Below, one piece after another: positions 25,410 to 38,095 of a stretch of DNA of 64,000 nucleotides. Under the pieces are notes generated by a model that did no database searches, was not told the origin of the DNA, and saw nothing but the letters and a program-made list of their open reading frames with translations. The stretch is from Panopea generosa (taxonomy: Eukaryota > Mollusca > Bivalvia > Adapedonta > Hiatellidae), in contig CM055896.1 of the NCBI GenBank assembly GCA_029582155.1, positions 6,272,218-6,336,217 of the forward strand, given 5' to 3'. Each line of letters begins with the position of its first letter. Position 1 is the first letter of the stretch. A program made the position numbers and the translations under genes.

Positions 25410-25722
25410 TTGTTGTATGGTGTTTAGCGTCGCTTTCAACAATTTTTCCAGTCATATCGCGACGGTATCTGCTTGAGACAGTATTCTAAGCGCTGTCACA
25501 CTGGAGTATCATGCCGCAGACACATAGTATGATACCCCACCCAGTCACATTATACTGACACCGGGCCGACCAGACCTAGAACTCTCCTCTAAATGCTGAG
25601 CGTCAAGCGAGGAAGCTTGTATTACCATTTTAAAGTCTTTGGTATGACCCGGCCGGGGATTGAACCCACGACCTTCCGCATGCGAGGCGGACGCTCTACC
25701 ACTAGACCAGGCCGCGGTCATT
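25410..25722 (-). repeat. SINE with one 113-bp-type body unit
   Basis: Read on the minus strand: tRNA-like head (A box TGGTCTAGTGGTAGAGCGTC, B box GTGGGTTCAATCCCC) at 25,636-25,722, then a body with one copy of the 113-bp satellite unit, then a tail ending in GCGACGCTAAACACCA near 25,420. It supplies the unamplified form of the element that surrounds the satellite at 11.6-18.6 kb. It falls outside the mollusc SINE families I can name with confidence. Confidence 0.75.
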
Positions 25723-26995
25723 GCTTGACGTAAACTATCCAAACAAATACAAATGTGTCTGACGACACGTATGCCCAAACTGCAATCGTTGATACAAGCG
25801 TTAAGTTATTGTTAACAAAATGCAAGTTTCATTTAATTTCATTAAGTGTAGAGCTGTGCACTGGCATTTTTTTCATCTGCGATGCGTATCGCCATACTTC
25901 ATTTTCAGAACGATACGTATCACGATACATATTGCTTGTTCAAATAAAAGTCTATACCAATTGCAATATTTAAGTCACAATACTGATTTTTAAACGATAT
26001 CTTATGCAATCACCATGATTGTTTAATACGGTGAATGTAATAACTATGCTCGTACGCAACTGAATAGTATCTTTATTAACAGAAAACAACAGAACTTATT
26101 ACACTGCATAACTGCAACAGTAATGAAATAAACAAAGTGGGAGAGTACCTGATTGGAAAGAGATGCTGTCCGTTATTTTTGTCACGTGTTTAGCCAGTTT
26201 ATATCAGAAAATTTGTCTTGTTTTCTGTTGTTGTTTTTTTTTTAAAAAAACGTTCTATTTTGTTTGTTAGTTTAAATAAGCTAGTGTTTCATCAAGAATG
26301 GAATTACGATGCACGGTAACTGACAATCGTATCGATGCATCGTAGTTCTAAAAAAAGCATTGCATCGCGATCTTTTGGAAGTTTAATTTAACACACGATA
26401 CATACATCGGCGGCGGGAAAGGTGAATCGCAATCCGTCGATGCATCGATGATACGTTACACCTCTAATTAAGGTGGTTTCATGGATGATAGCATAAAAAG
26501 ATTGAACATTAAAATAATTAAAATGTTATTAATATGCCAACCGCTGAACCGTAAACCTGCTGATGATCTGCGCAACTACCTTCGTACTGATGATACAGCA
26601 AGTTTGGACAAATCGGTTGATAGTTAGGAAGAGTAGTACGGACATACAGACAGACAGGCGACAACATGTTTTTCCTCTCTCTCCCTTTTAAATTGCTGTA
26701 TGTGTCATTTAATTGGATTGAGTTTAAATAAAATCTAAGCAACTTTATTTATTCTCGGCCTTGTTTGTAGGCTTCTATCGTGTTTAAATATGCATGTACT
26801 CTGATAATAAAACATTGTCGGGCTGGCTCTGTGCAATGATATACGGAAATTGTCGAGCTGTTACGATTTTCTACGCAATATGTAAGTTAAAACCAGTTAT
26901 GTCACAGAAACATATTAAAGAAAGAAATCGATCAGTCGTTCTTAACCTAATCGTCTTTATAGCACGAAAAGGGTCCTAATTCTGTTTTATCGTAT
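25723..26995. other. Intergenic, nothing recognised
   Basis: No credible exon, RNA gene or array was seen. GATGCATCG-like palindromic words cluster at 26,330-26,450. Confidence 0.5.
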
Positions 26996-26997
26996 TA

Positions 26998-28085
26998 TCA
27001 CCAGCTACATATAATTCTGTTTTAATATATTCACTAGCTACATATACATTTTACTAAGTTCACTTACTACATATAATTCTGTTTGACTATACTCAATTAT
27101 AACATATAATTCTGTTTTACTATATTCACAAGCTGTATATAGTTCTCTTTTACTATATTCACTAACTACATATAATTCTGTTTTACTATATTCACTAGCT
27201 GTATATAGTTCTGTTTAACTATATTCACTTACTACATATAACTCTATTTTACTTTATTCACTAGCTATATACAGTTCTGTTTTACTATATTCACTAACTA
27301 CATATAATTCTGTTTTACTATATTCACAAGCTATATACAGTTCTGTTTTACTATATTCACTAACTACATATAATTCTGTTTTTCTATATTCACTAGCTGT
27401 ATATAATTCTGTTTTACTATATCAACTAGCTAGCTATATATAATTCTGTTTTACTATTTTCACTAGCTATATACATTTTTGTTTTACTGTATTCACTAAC
27501 TACATATAATTCTGTTTTACTATATTCACTAGCTACATATAATTCGGTTTTATTATTTTCACTAGCTATATATAATTCTGTTTTACTACGTTCACTAGCT
27601 ATATATAGTTCTGTTTAACTATTTTCACATACTACATATATTTTTGTTTTACTATATTCACTGGCTACATATAATTCTGTTTTACTATATTCACTAACTA
27701 CATATAATTCTGTTTTACTATATTGACTGGCTAAATATAATTCTGTTTACTATATTCACAAGCTATATATGGTTCTGTTTTGCTGTATTCACTAACTACA
27801 TATAACTCTGTTTTACTAAATTCACTAGCTACATAAAATTCTGTTTTACTATATTCACAAGCTTTATATAGTTCTGTTTTACTATATTCACTTACTACAT
27901 ATAATTCTGTTTTAACTATATTCACTAGCTACATATAATTCTGTTTTGCTATATTCACTAGCTATATATAGTTCTGTTTTACTGTATTCACTAACTACAT
28001 ATAGTTCTGTTTTACTATATTCACTAGCTACATATAATTCTGTTTTACTATATTCACTAACTATATATAGTTCTGCTGTACTATA
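26998..28085. repeat. 33-bp tandem array
   Basis: About 32 copies of a 33-bp unit with TATATTCACTAGCTACATAT and AATTCTGTTTTAC. As 33 is 11 codons, minus-strand translation shows an 11-residue period (EYSKTELYVAS). Stops interrupt every frame over the array as a whole, and no flanking gene is seen. Confidence 0.9.
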
Positions 28086-28089
28086 TCCA

Positions 28090-28860
28090 ACCAAGGACAT
28101 CTTGTGTTGTGTGCGTGGTTTATTGGTAGAACAACGGACCATATCAGGGTTGAATTGTCGTGTGAGCGACCCCCCTCCACGGCCATGTGTTATGACCTTG
28201 AATTAGGCACATGTTCGTACTGGTTCTGCCGAGGTCTCCTGTCTGTGTATACCACAATCGACGTAGACAAGTAATTTAAGCTAAACATTTTTTTTTCTAT
28301 TTTCATTTGAAATATATGTAAAAAAAAAAATAGGTGTATTGAGTGATGGCTCAGCCCGACCCTCTTACACCTATTACGGGAGGAAATAGATGGACCAGTT
28401 GGTGGTCGAGATTTAAAAAAAAACATCTATTTGTATATATAATCTAAAGTATTTAAGCAATAGTTTCTCTAAAAAAACATTTTGTTTATATCTTAATGTT
28501 GTAATGATCATTTCAAAAAAAATCGCATTCACAAGACAATTTGTCTGCGCTATCAAACAAATACGTACGATATGCTGACCAGGTGCAGCCAGGTGTAATA
28601 CATTATGGAGCGAGTTTGCCTTCCAGTGTGACACATCCTTGATATATAGTTCCTCGGTGGTCTCTGCTGATCATTGGGCATGTCAGCTGCTCTCTTGTCA
28701 ACCTTTAACCTAAGGCCACTGGAGATTTTTTATCGGTTGCTTTACTTTGTTTATTTTTTTATTTGAGTTGCGTTTTACGACTGATTTGGCAGATGTGTGC
28801 ACGCAAATATAGCGGGCTATTTCAATGGCAAACGAACAAGTATTTTTTATTTGAAACTAA
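28090..28860. other. Intergenic with SINE-like fragments
   Basis: Weak tRNA-like and SINE-tail-like pieces at 28,110-28,200 and 28,340-28,400. Nothing else recognised. Confidence 0.4.
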
Positions 28861-28929
28861 CCCGTGTGGTTTCAGGTAAGAATAATGACAGCGAGGTCAG
28901 TGTCATTTATCATATACTTGCCTAACTTT

Positions 28930-30400
28930 TATTTCACACCTATCTCATATCTTACACTTATCTCCCTCTCGTCTCAAAGTTATCTCAAAGTTATCTCTCA
29001 GTTATCTCACACTTGTCTCACACTTATCTCACACGTTTATCACATGCGTATTACACTTATATCACACTTGTCTAAATTTCACATTTATCTCATATCTTTC
29101 ACTTATCTCACACTTCACATTTATTTCACACTTATCTCATGCTTAGCTTTATTCACTTTTCCCATAACTCACACTTATCTTATACTTATTTCACACTTTT
29201 CTCACTTATTTTACACTTATCTCAAACTTATATCACACTTATCTCACACTTCTATCACACTTATATCTTATTTATCTCACACTTATCTCACACTTATCTC
29301 ACACTTTTATCATACCTCACACGTATCTTGCACTTATCTCACACTTATCTTATATCTCACACATATCTCAAATTTATCTCACACTTGTCTCATATCTCTC
29401 ACTTATCTCAATCTCGTCTCACAGTTATCGCAAACTCATATCACACTTGTCTCACACAAATCTCACATTTGTGTCACAGTTATCACTCGGTTATCTCACA
29501 CTCGTCTCACTAATTTTACACTCACATGCCATACACTTATCTCACACTTATCACACACATATCCCACATTTGCCTCACACTTATCACTCGGTTATCTCAC
29601 ACTCGTCTCACTAATCTCACACTCACGTGTCACACACTTATCTCACACTTGTCATACACTTATCTCACACTTGTCTGACACTTATCTTACATGTGTATCA
29701 CATTTATCTCACATTTGTTTCACACTTATCTCACATTAATATCGTACTTATCTCATATTTGTATCACACTTATCTCACACATATTTTACACTTATCTACC
29801 ACTTATATCATACTTTTCCCACACGTATATCACAGTTATCTCACACTTATATCACATATAGCTCATATTTATATCACAGCTGTCTCACACGTATATCACA
29901 GCTATCTAATATCTATCTCACAAGTATATCATACCTATCTCACACATGTTTCACACTTATCTCATACAAATCTCACGCTTGTTTCACACTTATCTCACAC
30001 TTGTCTCACACATATCTCACGCTTGTTTCACGCTTATCTCACACACTTATCTCACAAACTTATCTCACGCTTGTTTCACATTTATCTCACACTTGTCTCA
30101 CACATATCTCACGCTTGTTTCACACGTATCTCACATTTATCTCACACTTATCTCACACACTTATCTCACGCTTGTTTCACACTTATCTCACGCTTGTCTC
30201 ACACCTGTCTCACACATATCTCACGCTTGTTTCACACTTATCTCACACATTTATCTCACACTTATCTCACACACTTATCTCACGCTTGTTTCACACTTAT
30301 CTCACGCTTGTCTCACACACATCTCACACATATCTCACGCTTGTTTCACACATATCTCACACTTATCTCACACGTATCTCACACTTGTTTCGTCCTTATC
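28930..30400. repeat. 11-bp tandem array
   Basis: Over 100 imperfect copies of CTCACACTTAT. Three units make 33 nt, so plus-strand frames show an 11-residue period such as SHTYLTLISHL, giving open frames up to 291 codons. They are read as artefacts of the repeat. Confidence 0.95.
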
Positions 30401-32187
30401 CAATACGTATTATAAATGGTATTGACGTCAGTTTTAACATGATCGTATGTTGTATGCAAAGCACCAATTGGTCTGATGGAGAAATGCCTCAGTCTCATCT
30501 TTGTAAAATAGATCACATATTAATCAGGTAACTGCGACAAGTTATTTTACCTGAACTATTTGACGACTCCTAGATCTTACCCTCGACCTTGTTAATGGGG
30601 GTAATGTTTGTTTGAATATATTTAGTGTCATTTTATGCCATCGAAAACTAACCGGTCGATAACCGGTAAAAAGCTAAAAACCATATACCATTATGTGTTC
30701 CACATACTCAAACTTCTGCTGATCGGCATGGAAGGTCTATCCCGCAGCAACACACACATTGTGGACGTCCGTTGATACACGAAATAACGTACCGCTAAGC
30801 GTCGCTGTTAACGGGAAACGGCGGTCATTAATATAATGATTATATTAAAAAAACGAAAGTTCAGACTTCATGGTATAAGTGTACAGATAATTGATCATTT
30901 ACGCAAGATGTCAACACGGCGAACTACTTTAAAGGGAGTATATCAGGAAAAAACGCTATAAATGCCTTAAAAAATAAAATTGTTTTTAAAATGGATAACA
31001 AGTATCTCGCTATAGTTAATAAATGAAATCCGAATGATTTGGTATGACAAATCTACCAAAATGTGACAAATTCGATATTAAAATCACAGTGGTTACCTTG
31101 AGACGAAATCCCATTCTAAAAATTAAAAAAAAAAAGAGCAAAACCCTTAAATACTTCTTGACTATCTCGCATCGTCATTTGAACTCTTTCTAATATGAAA
31201 AACAATGTTTTCTATGTGTACACCTGTAAAACGGATCGAATTGAAATCAAAATGAAAGCACGTAACTTATCTAATACGTCACAAAATATGTTGCAATTTA
31301 AAGCGGGAAATTGAGTTAAGTCTAACTTAGGTGCGTAGCCCAAGTTAGGAAATTCCATTTCAATATATTATTTTGGGTGCTTAAATATAAATCCTGTTTG
31401 GCAATCCAGGGTCAGTGAGTATGTAAAGACATGCTATATTGGGAAAAAATGGTTTAGCCAATTTTAAATTTTTGAAAAATCCTGATATATTTCCATAAAT
31501 TTCACCAAGGAATTATATACAAGTCCTTGATTTCACCAATCAGATTTGGAACTATTTCCAGGCGCATTTACCGCAGATGTACACTCATGCGTTTGTAAGC
31601 TGGACTAAAATCAGTGATAACAAAATGACATGATAAATAGAATACCAGGTTAGCGTAAGTCTAAAATTTATCAGGTGAGTAATAGAATGGCTTATGCTGT
31701 TTTAATATATATATCCGACAGCAGATAAACTTTGATTTGATTTGATGTGATCTCTCGACACGGAGGACATAGAAACTGGACAAAGCCAGACAAATACGAA
31801 TGACAACTCACACCAATGCGTCATGGCGAGACTATTGACACAAAAAGTGTTTCTGAGTGCACGTGTACTCGTTAATTGGACAGTGATTATTAGCGGTTTG
31901 AAGTACACCGTCATAATTACTCCAATAATGAATAACTAATCAACCATTTTTCATCGGCGTCCGGTGTCAAAAGTATTATTGAAATTTGCGTTCGTTTGTG
32001 CTAATGTTGTTCAATAGACGCATGCGTGCGATAAAATAATTTCCTCAATAGATGTTTTTTACGGAATTGTTCCTTCCATTACCGTCAGATAATAATTTCA
32101 AAATATGTGTTATTTTCAAGAGGAATTATTTTTTTAATTTTGTAGATTTTGCAGATGAATTGTTAGAGATGTTCTCGACTGGGTACG
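30401..32187. other. Intergenic, dispersed repeat fragments
   Basis: The DNA at 31,300-31,450 is related, in inverted orientation, to 7,020-7,090 and 21,630-21,720. No gene recognised. Confidence 0.5.
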
Positions 32188-32262
32188 GCTGGCTCAGTCG
32201 GTAAAGTGTCTTACTGTCAAAACAGGGGTCATAAGTTAGAAGCCCTGCCCGTCCATAGTATA
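32188..32262 (+). repeat. tRNA-derived SINE head
   Basis: GGCTGGCTCAGTCGGTAAAG (A box) and a degenerate B box (AAGTTAGAAGCCC). Read as a SINE relic. Confidence 0.45.
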
Positions 32263-32339
32263 TGTTATAAGTGGATATGTACTCTGTTCTACGACTAAGG
32301 GTCTGCATACATAATACATTGTACATTCACTAAAATTGT

Positions 32340-32575
32340 CCTCCGCGGCCGAGTGGTCCAAGGCACCGTCTCACGATCACTTACCTTTCATTGCTAAGGT
32401 CGTAGGTTCGAGCCCCTCTCGCTCAAAAAACTTTATGTGAGAAAGTTTGCCAGTTACTTGCGGAAGGACGGTGGTTCTACTCAGATTCATTCTAAGGTCT
32501 GCCTTCACTAATGAAACTGGATATGCCATATATAACCTGAAATGGGTTGAAAATGGCGTTAAACCCCATTCAACT
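32340..32575 (+). repeat. SINE with tRNA-Leu/Ser-like head
   Basis: The head reads GCGGCCGAGTGGTCCAAGGC, typical of class II tRNA (Leu/Ser) heads, with B box TAGGTTCGAGCCCC. The body carries TTGCGGAAGGACGGTGGTTC and the tail GCGTTAAACCCCATTCAAC. A related copy lies at 61,275-61,475 and a worn one at 42,280-42,420. Confidence 0.75.
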
Positions 32576-33439
32576 TATGAAGTTTGTGTATGTGTGATTC
32601 TACCGCGCATGTGTAATACATAAATATGGTTTAACGCAAAGAATAAACAAAACCACAAAATAATTAACCCCCGAGATATTGATAAATTACAATGTGACAT
32701 TTTCGATTATGAATACAGAAAATATGTGGCGACAAATGTTAGTGGCAACATGAATAATGAACAATTAGTCACTCGCCTTATTATATGTTTGTACACATGC
32801 ATAAATACCTGCCTTGCGTCCAGATGATATAGTTTATGTATAAAGGCGCACACAGGACGGTGCTCATAATGTAAGTATTTTTTTTATTATTTAATTCGTT
32901 TAATTGATTTTTTTTCCTATATAAATATTTCCGTGAAGCTGTTTTTTCCGTATTACATGAATCATAATTATGCAACACTAATATTTTTCTTATTTTTATA
33001 TTTACAAGTAACGGTGTGTTTTTGTCACTCATTTATATCGTATTTAAATCAAACATTTGATTTGATGCCAATTTTAAAGGGGCATATACCAATGAAATGT
33101 AGTTGGGTCACAAGTTCTCAGTCAAAGTGCGATGTGGCCCCTTTAAAACGTGTGATGCTGATTTATGTATGTCATTTAACTGTTATGTTTCAGATATTGC
33201 GAAAAAACGTTTCAGTTATGAAAAAAATAATATGTCATAAAAAATAATATGCAATCTTGGGTTTTGAAAATATTCACATAAAATAATGGTCGGAATAGTA
33301 CCCTTTAAATGATTTCTGTATAAGACGTTTGGTGAAGACGAATACTAGAATGCACATGCACTTACCGGACAGACGGACGAATGACGGGCATCTTTATGAG
33401 CCGTAGGGCGGTAGTTTAATAGGGAGAGCTGTTCTTATA
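32576..33439. other. Intergenic; one short palindromic element
   Basis: At 33,072-33,148 arms TTTTAAAGGGGC and GCCCCTTTAAAA are perfect inverted repeats around ~50 nt, a miniature hairpin element. No gene recognised. Confidence 0.55.
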
Positions 33440-34010
33440 AGCTTTGATCTTTACAAAACAAATTAGTAGTAAATTAGATAGGATGCCTTTTAACCATTTT
33501 CTAGTGTTATTCCCCTTTTCAAGGACTTACACAGAGAAGGAAAAGCAACTGATTGAGATTTTATTAACGCTCGCGTGTTCACTCAAAATCTCACGAAATC
33601 TCATTTTCAATTATCGTAATTTCCATTCATCTCAGGAATACAAATCAAATTCTTTCTTGCACAATGACATTCACTACAAAATGAGATTATTCCCAAACGT
33701 GTTTACAATGTGATATAACAAACTGTATACTGCAACTGAAAAACCACAAAAGTACTTGAAATGTTACTTCAAACTGCAACGTTTTTTTTTTCAATTTAAG
33801 ATCATGTAACGTGTTTAAAACATTACAAAACAATAACGGTTACATAAAGCTTACCTTAAGTGTATCAGAAATCAGATGCCAGTGTAATCTGAATGATAAA
33901 TTCACCAGATTGTTAATTATTCGCGTGCTATTTTATCAATATTTAGTAGAGAGATGAAAGTTTCACATCCTTCTATACAAGTCCTTGCCATTTCCAAATA
34001 GAAACGCAAT
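33440..34010 (+). repeat. Local duplication, copy 1
   Basis: Diverged direct match to 38,920-39,245: both carry CTGTATACTGCA-like DNA, a TTCGCGTGCTA segment, TTTATCAA.ATTTAG and TACAAGTCCTTG in the same order. Copy 1 lies directly upstream of the secreted-protein gene. Confidence 0.6.
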
Positions 34011-34166
34011 GAAGGGTCTGCATACATACTTGATAAGTTGAAATTCAGATTGATGTAATTCTAAAATTTATTGTAGAGTTAACGTTAATCAAACTTACTG
34101 TGTGTCCCTTTTAGGTGGTTAACATAATTCATATTATATTAACGTCATATTCATTTATACATGCAG

Positions 34167-34806
34167 GTTTTACGTCATTATACTCCTGTTGGCATCAGCA
34201 TTAGCTGTACCAGTCGTATCACAACCTCCAACACAAATTAATAGGCCGGGCACCAGACAAGCTTATATTCATCCTTTGATCACACAATGTTTCCACGAGG
34301 GAAACTGGTACCCGACTGGCGCCATCATTAAAGCCGGGCGATCCGGTGATTGGTGTTATGGCGCATTCTGTGACAAAGATGGCCGGGCAAAGTTTTGGAA
34401 CAATTACAACTGTCCTGAACCAAATCGCCAAAACCCACAGCCTGTGATTCTGAACAGTTTACCGAACATCCCGGAGCAACGACGGCGCACCTCTGCAATA
34501 GTAATACAGCGACCTCCGACAACATCCGCACCACCACCGCCAACGCCCCTACCTTACCGTCCCGCTCCGACAACGTCTCCGCCGCCTCAACCAATCACAG
34601 CACCTTATCACCATTTTCAGACAACGCAACCATTCAATAACGTACACGGTTGCTTTTATAGGGGTCGATTCTACTGGGCGGGTCAGGATATCTACAACCG
34701 AAGACGAGGACATATGTGCTTGGGTAGCTATTGTGACTTTAATTCTCAAATACAAGTTTGGCAAGACAGATGTGCGGCTACAATATCGCCATTTGACGCG
34801 TCATGA
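34167..34806 (+). CDS. Secreted protein with two four-cysteine modules (last exon)
   Basis: The exon begins after an acceptor (ATACATGCAG ends at 34,166). It reads FYVIILLLASALAVPVVSQ, a signal-peptide core with a likely cut after the Ala-rich part, so the Met lies in an upstream exon not found here (phase 2, for example ATG AA joined to G). About 212 codons remain and end at TGA 34,804-34,806. Numbering from Leu at 34,189, cysteines 34, 56, 61, 75 and 155, 177, 182, 195 form two modules of spacing C-x21-C-x4-C-x12/13-C. Each has a Y/W-x-x-G before the second cysteine and a CD-x(n)-W before the last. The linker at about residues 100-140 is rich in Pro and Thr. The pattern recalls half of a von Willebrand C domain, but I cannot name the family; an extracellular matrix, shell or mucosal role would be a guess. 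The nearest poly(A) signal seen is AATAAA at 35,315. Confidence 0.8.
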
Positions 34807-35010
34807 AATGCGACTATAATATCGCCATTTTGACTCGTCGTAAACTGCAGCTATAATATCGCCATTTTGACGCGTCGTGAACTGTGGCTAATAATATCGC
34901 AATTTTGACACGTCGTGAACTGCGACTATAATATCGCCATTTTGACTCGTCGTAAACTGCGGCTATAATATCGCCTTTTTGACTCATCGTGAACTGCGGC
35001 TATAATATGT
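34774..35010. repeat. ~37-bp tandem array starting inside the CDS end
   Basis: Seven marks of TATAATATCGCCATTTTGAC begin at about 34,781, 34,817, 34,854, 34,892, 34,929, 34,966 and 35,003. The first unit is the last codons and stop of the secreted-protein gene (GCTACAATATCGCC, then ATTTGACGCGTCATGA). The later six lie in the presumed 3' UTR. The coding unit has three Ts where the others have four or more; with four Ts the frame would stop at TTT TGA a few codons earlier. Confidence 0.85.
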
Positions 35011-35329
35011 GTATAAGCTGTTGAGTTTTTGTGTTTTATCCGTATTATTCTGTCTGTTTGGATACAGGATGGGGTGAATTCACTATATTGCTATTATTAT
35101 TTACTAAAATTATTATTAATAACATCAGCATTATTGTTATAATTATCATCATCATCATCATAATCATACAAAAATCTTGTAATAAGTATATTAAATGCAT
35201 TAATACTGTAAATTTTCTTCTTTGAAAATGATAGTATATTTAAATCTTGCTTGCTTAGGAAATCAAATTTGGTGTCTCTATACTCTAAACATTATGTGTT
35301 ATAAGTTTTTTTTTAATAAATTCATATAA
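35011..35329. other. Probable 3' UTR or flank, ATT/ATC repeat
   Basis: Contains a short ATT/ATC microsatellite (35,090-35,165) and one AATAAA at 35,315-35,320. Nothing else recognised. Confidence 0.5.
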
Positions 35330-36228
35330 CAATTCCATGTTTCACACAGACAGTATCAATATAGACATATACCATTTAACCTATTACAATTACATGTTTC
35401 ACACAGACAGTGCCTATATACACATATACCATTTAACCATAACAATTACATGTCTCACACAGACAGTTTCTATATATACATATACCATTTAGCATAACAA
35501 TTACATGTTTCACACAGACAGTTTCTATATATACATATACTATTTAACCATAACAATAACATGTCTCACACAGACAATTTCTTTATACACATATACCATT
35601 TAACCCATTACAATTACATGTCTCACACAGACAGTTTCTATATACACATATACCATTTAACCATAACAATTATATGCCTCACGAAGACAGTGTCTATATA
35701 CACATATACAATTTAACCATAACAATTACATATCTCACACAGACAGTTTCTATATACACATATACCATTTAACCATAACAATTACATGTTTCACACAGAC
35801 AGTGTCTATATACACATATACCATTTAACCATAACAATTACATGTCTCACACAGACAGTTTCTATATACACATATACCATTTAACCATAACAATTACATG
35901 TCTCACACAGACAGTTTCTTTATACACAAATACCATTTAACCATAACAATTACATGTTTCACATAGACAGTTTCTATATACACATATACCATTTAACCAT
36001 AACAGTAACATGTCTCACACATACAGTATCTGTATAGACATATACTATTTGATCCATTACACTGACATGTTTCACACAGACAGTATCTATATAGACATAT
36101 ACCATTTAACCCATTACACTTACATGTTTCACACAGACAGTGTCTATATAGACATATACCATTGAACCCATTACAATTACATGTTTCACACTAACAGTAT
36201 CCATATAGACATATACCATTAAACGTGT
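35330..36228. repeat. 56-bp tandem array
   Basis: About 16 units with ACATGTTTCACACAGACAGT, TCTATATACACATATACCAT and TTAACCATAACAATT; the period is 56 bp, for example ACATG at 35,784 and 35,840. Noncoding. Confidence 0.9.
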
Positions 36229-36579
36229 TACACACGATAAACCGGCACTTCCTGTTATTTTTGTGTACGCGGTTGTGCAGTTAGGTGGGAAAGCCCCTTT
36301 CTTTTCGTATTATTATTTCGTTTTTAAATCAAAGATCTAGCCGATACGAGCGGCATTATATTTAAGTTTCAAACGAGCATGTTTTTGAATGGAACATGGC
36401 CGTTTCCTCAAACATTCGAGAAAAGTGACGGAATGAACCACTTTCAGATTGAAAATATGTAATTTACATATCCATTTATCACTTCGGAAGCAATTCTGGG
36501 ACAACGTTATGTATTTTATATTTGTTTTATGTATCAATACCAAGTTAAAAAATACAAGTTGAAGTTATAACGTTGCTAA

Positions 36580-36933
36580 TGGGTCTGTCACACCTAGTTG
36601 ATTTGGGTCGCCGGAGCTATACCGGAGCACAAATTTTTGCGATTTTCGGGGATCTGTACTAGTACGGCAGCGCAACGGTATCACATCGCTAAAGAGCGGT
36701 AGTATATCGTCAGGAAATCGTCAGTACATCGGCGAAAATGTCTGCCGTTGCGCTGCTGGAGCGAGTTACGGGACTACAACGGCAGTACAGCGACAGTACT
36801 CCGGTAAGGCTTCGTCGGTAGTACGGTAGCGCTCCGTTATGGATCGGCGGCTTTCTTGCCGGAGCTCCGCCGATTTTCTCGCCATCATTAATTTTTTTCT
36901 CCAGTTTAGTCCCGGTCTTGTGTGACAGGTCCT
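36580..36933. mobile_element. PIF/Harbinger-type MITE, 354 bp
   Basis: A shorter copy of the family at 22,095-22,801, in reverse orientation. Ends are TGGGTCTGTCACACC and TGTGTGACAGGTCCT. The flanks are TAA on both sides (36,577-36,579 and 36,934-36,936), a TWA target duplication. No transposase. Confidence 0.8.
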
Positions 36934-36936
36934 TAA

Positions 36937-37909
36937 ACGCCAAATTTGCTTAGTACGTAGCATAAGGTGCCTCGTATATTGTTCGCAACATAAGTGAGGC
37001 ATTGGGTCATTCAGCGGTATTCTGATTACATGAAATACTACTTCTATCTAACTATTTGAGGGTTGTTATTCAGTTTTTATTTATTTATAAACGCCATTAT
37101 GCGACTACCCCTCGGAAGTGCATCCTGTTCCCAATATGGTGCTATGCAATAGCGTGTTAAACGTGCGACATTTGGCGGCAGAAGGGGTTTGCGACGTTAA
37201 TGTCTCACATCACTATTACAGTTCCCATAGGGCTCAATTGTAATATTTATGTCCAAAACACAGCGAAAAAAAGAATTGCAGCATATGTCTGTGCTCATTT
37301 TCTTCACTGGTTCAAGATCTGTAATTATAAAGGAAAAACAGCCGAAGCACAGTGTCGATCTTTTCGACAAGTTAATTACACCAATTTTTAATTACGCGAC
37401 TTCCTCTGGGAATTTAATGATGGTTTACCCGTTGAAAGAGTACATTTACAGTTTTTAAAAGAATATTAGGTGTTAAAAAAATTAATGCATAATGATTTTG
37501 TGCATGGTGAATTTGGCAGACTATCTCTTATTTGTCAACGATAGGAGAGAGTGTATGAGAAAGTATATGCTGGCCCATCTAACCTGAACATTAAACGGTC
37601 GCTATATCGGTCACCTTTGGTACAGAGTACTGTACAGAAAACAAACGAAATGTAAGAAATATGGACAGTTTTGTATCGGAGAAAGTATATAGAACATAAG
37701 TAAGCACACTCCAGAATAAGAGATTGTAAAACTAATACGGGAGTATACAGAATAAAAAGCTTTAGGAAGAAGAACGAAAATTTTAGCAGACAAATTTGAA
37801 AGCAGCACTAATAGTGTTAGAAAAAAAACAGTTATAAAATACGATATCCATATTAAATATGAACTCAACACACAAGAACAGAAAGTTATATTATTAGACA
37901 TAAGAAAGT
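36937..37909. other. Intergenic, nothing recognised
   Basis: No exon, RNA gene or array that I could support. Confidence 0.5.
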
Positions 37910-38095
37910 AAAAGGCGCTCAACCCCCCACGATGCATTCCCGTGATCCTCCTACACACAGCCAAGTGTGGTGTCCTTGTGGTGTCCTTGGGCAAGACGTT
38001 TTTTTCCGCATATGGTAAGTACTGGTTCTACTCAGAAAGATTTCGAACGGGATTTGTAATAACTTGTAATTCACTTGTCGAAACAAAATAAATAA
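37910..38095 (+). repeat. SINE fragment
   Basis: Carries GGTGTCCTTGGGCAAGACG, CATATGGTAAGTACTGGTTC, and a tail of GAACGGGATTTGTAATAACT. The same family occurs at 55,050-55,225 in the Clock intron before exon 56,721. Confidence 0.65.

Noticed and set aside
25636-25722. True tRNA genes at the A/B-box sites (1-78, 6,728, 8,036, 25,636, 32,188, 58,425)
   Set aside because: Internal promoter boxes are present but acceptor stems do not pair cleanly and SINE bodies follow, so they are read as SINE heads.
28864-30531. Open frames up to 291 codons with Ser-His-Thr-Leu repeats
   Set aside because: Product of the 11-bp CTCACACTTAT array; several overlapping frames are equally open, as expected of a repeat.
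32933-33247. 104-codon open frame with hydrophobic start
   Set aside because: It spans the palindromic element at 33,072-33,148 and AT-rich DNA; no homology or splice signals seen.
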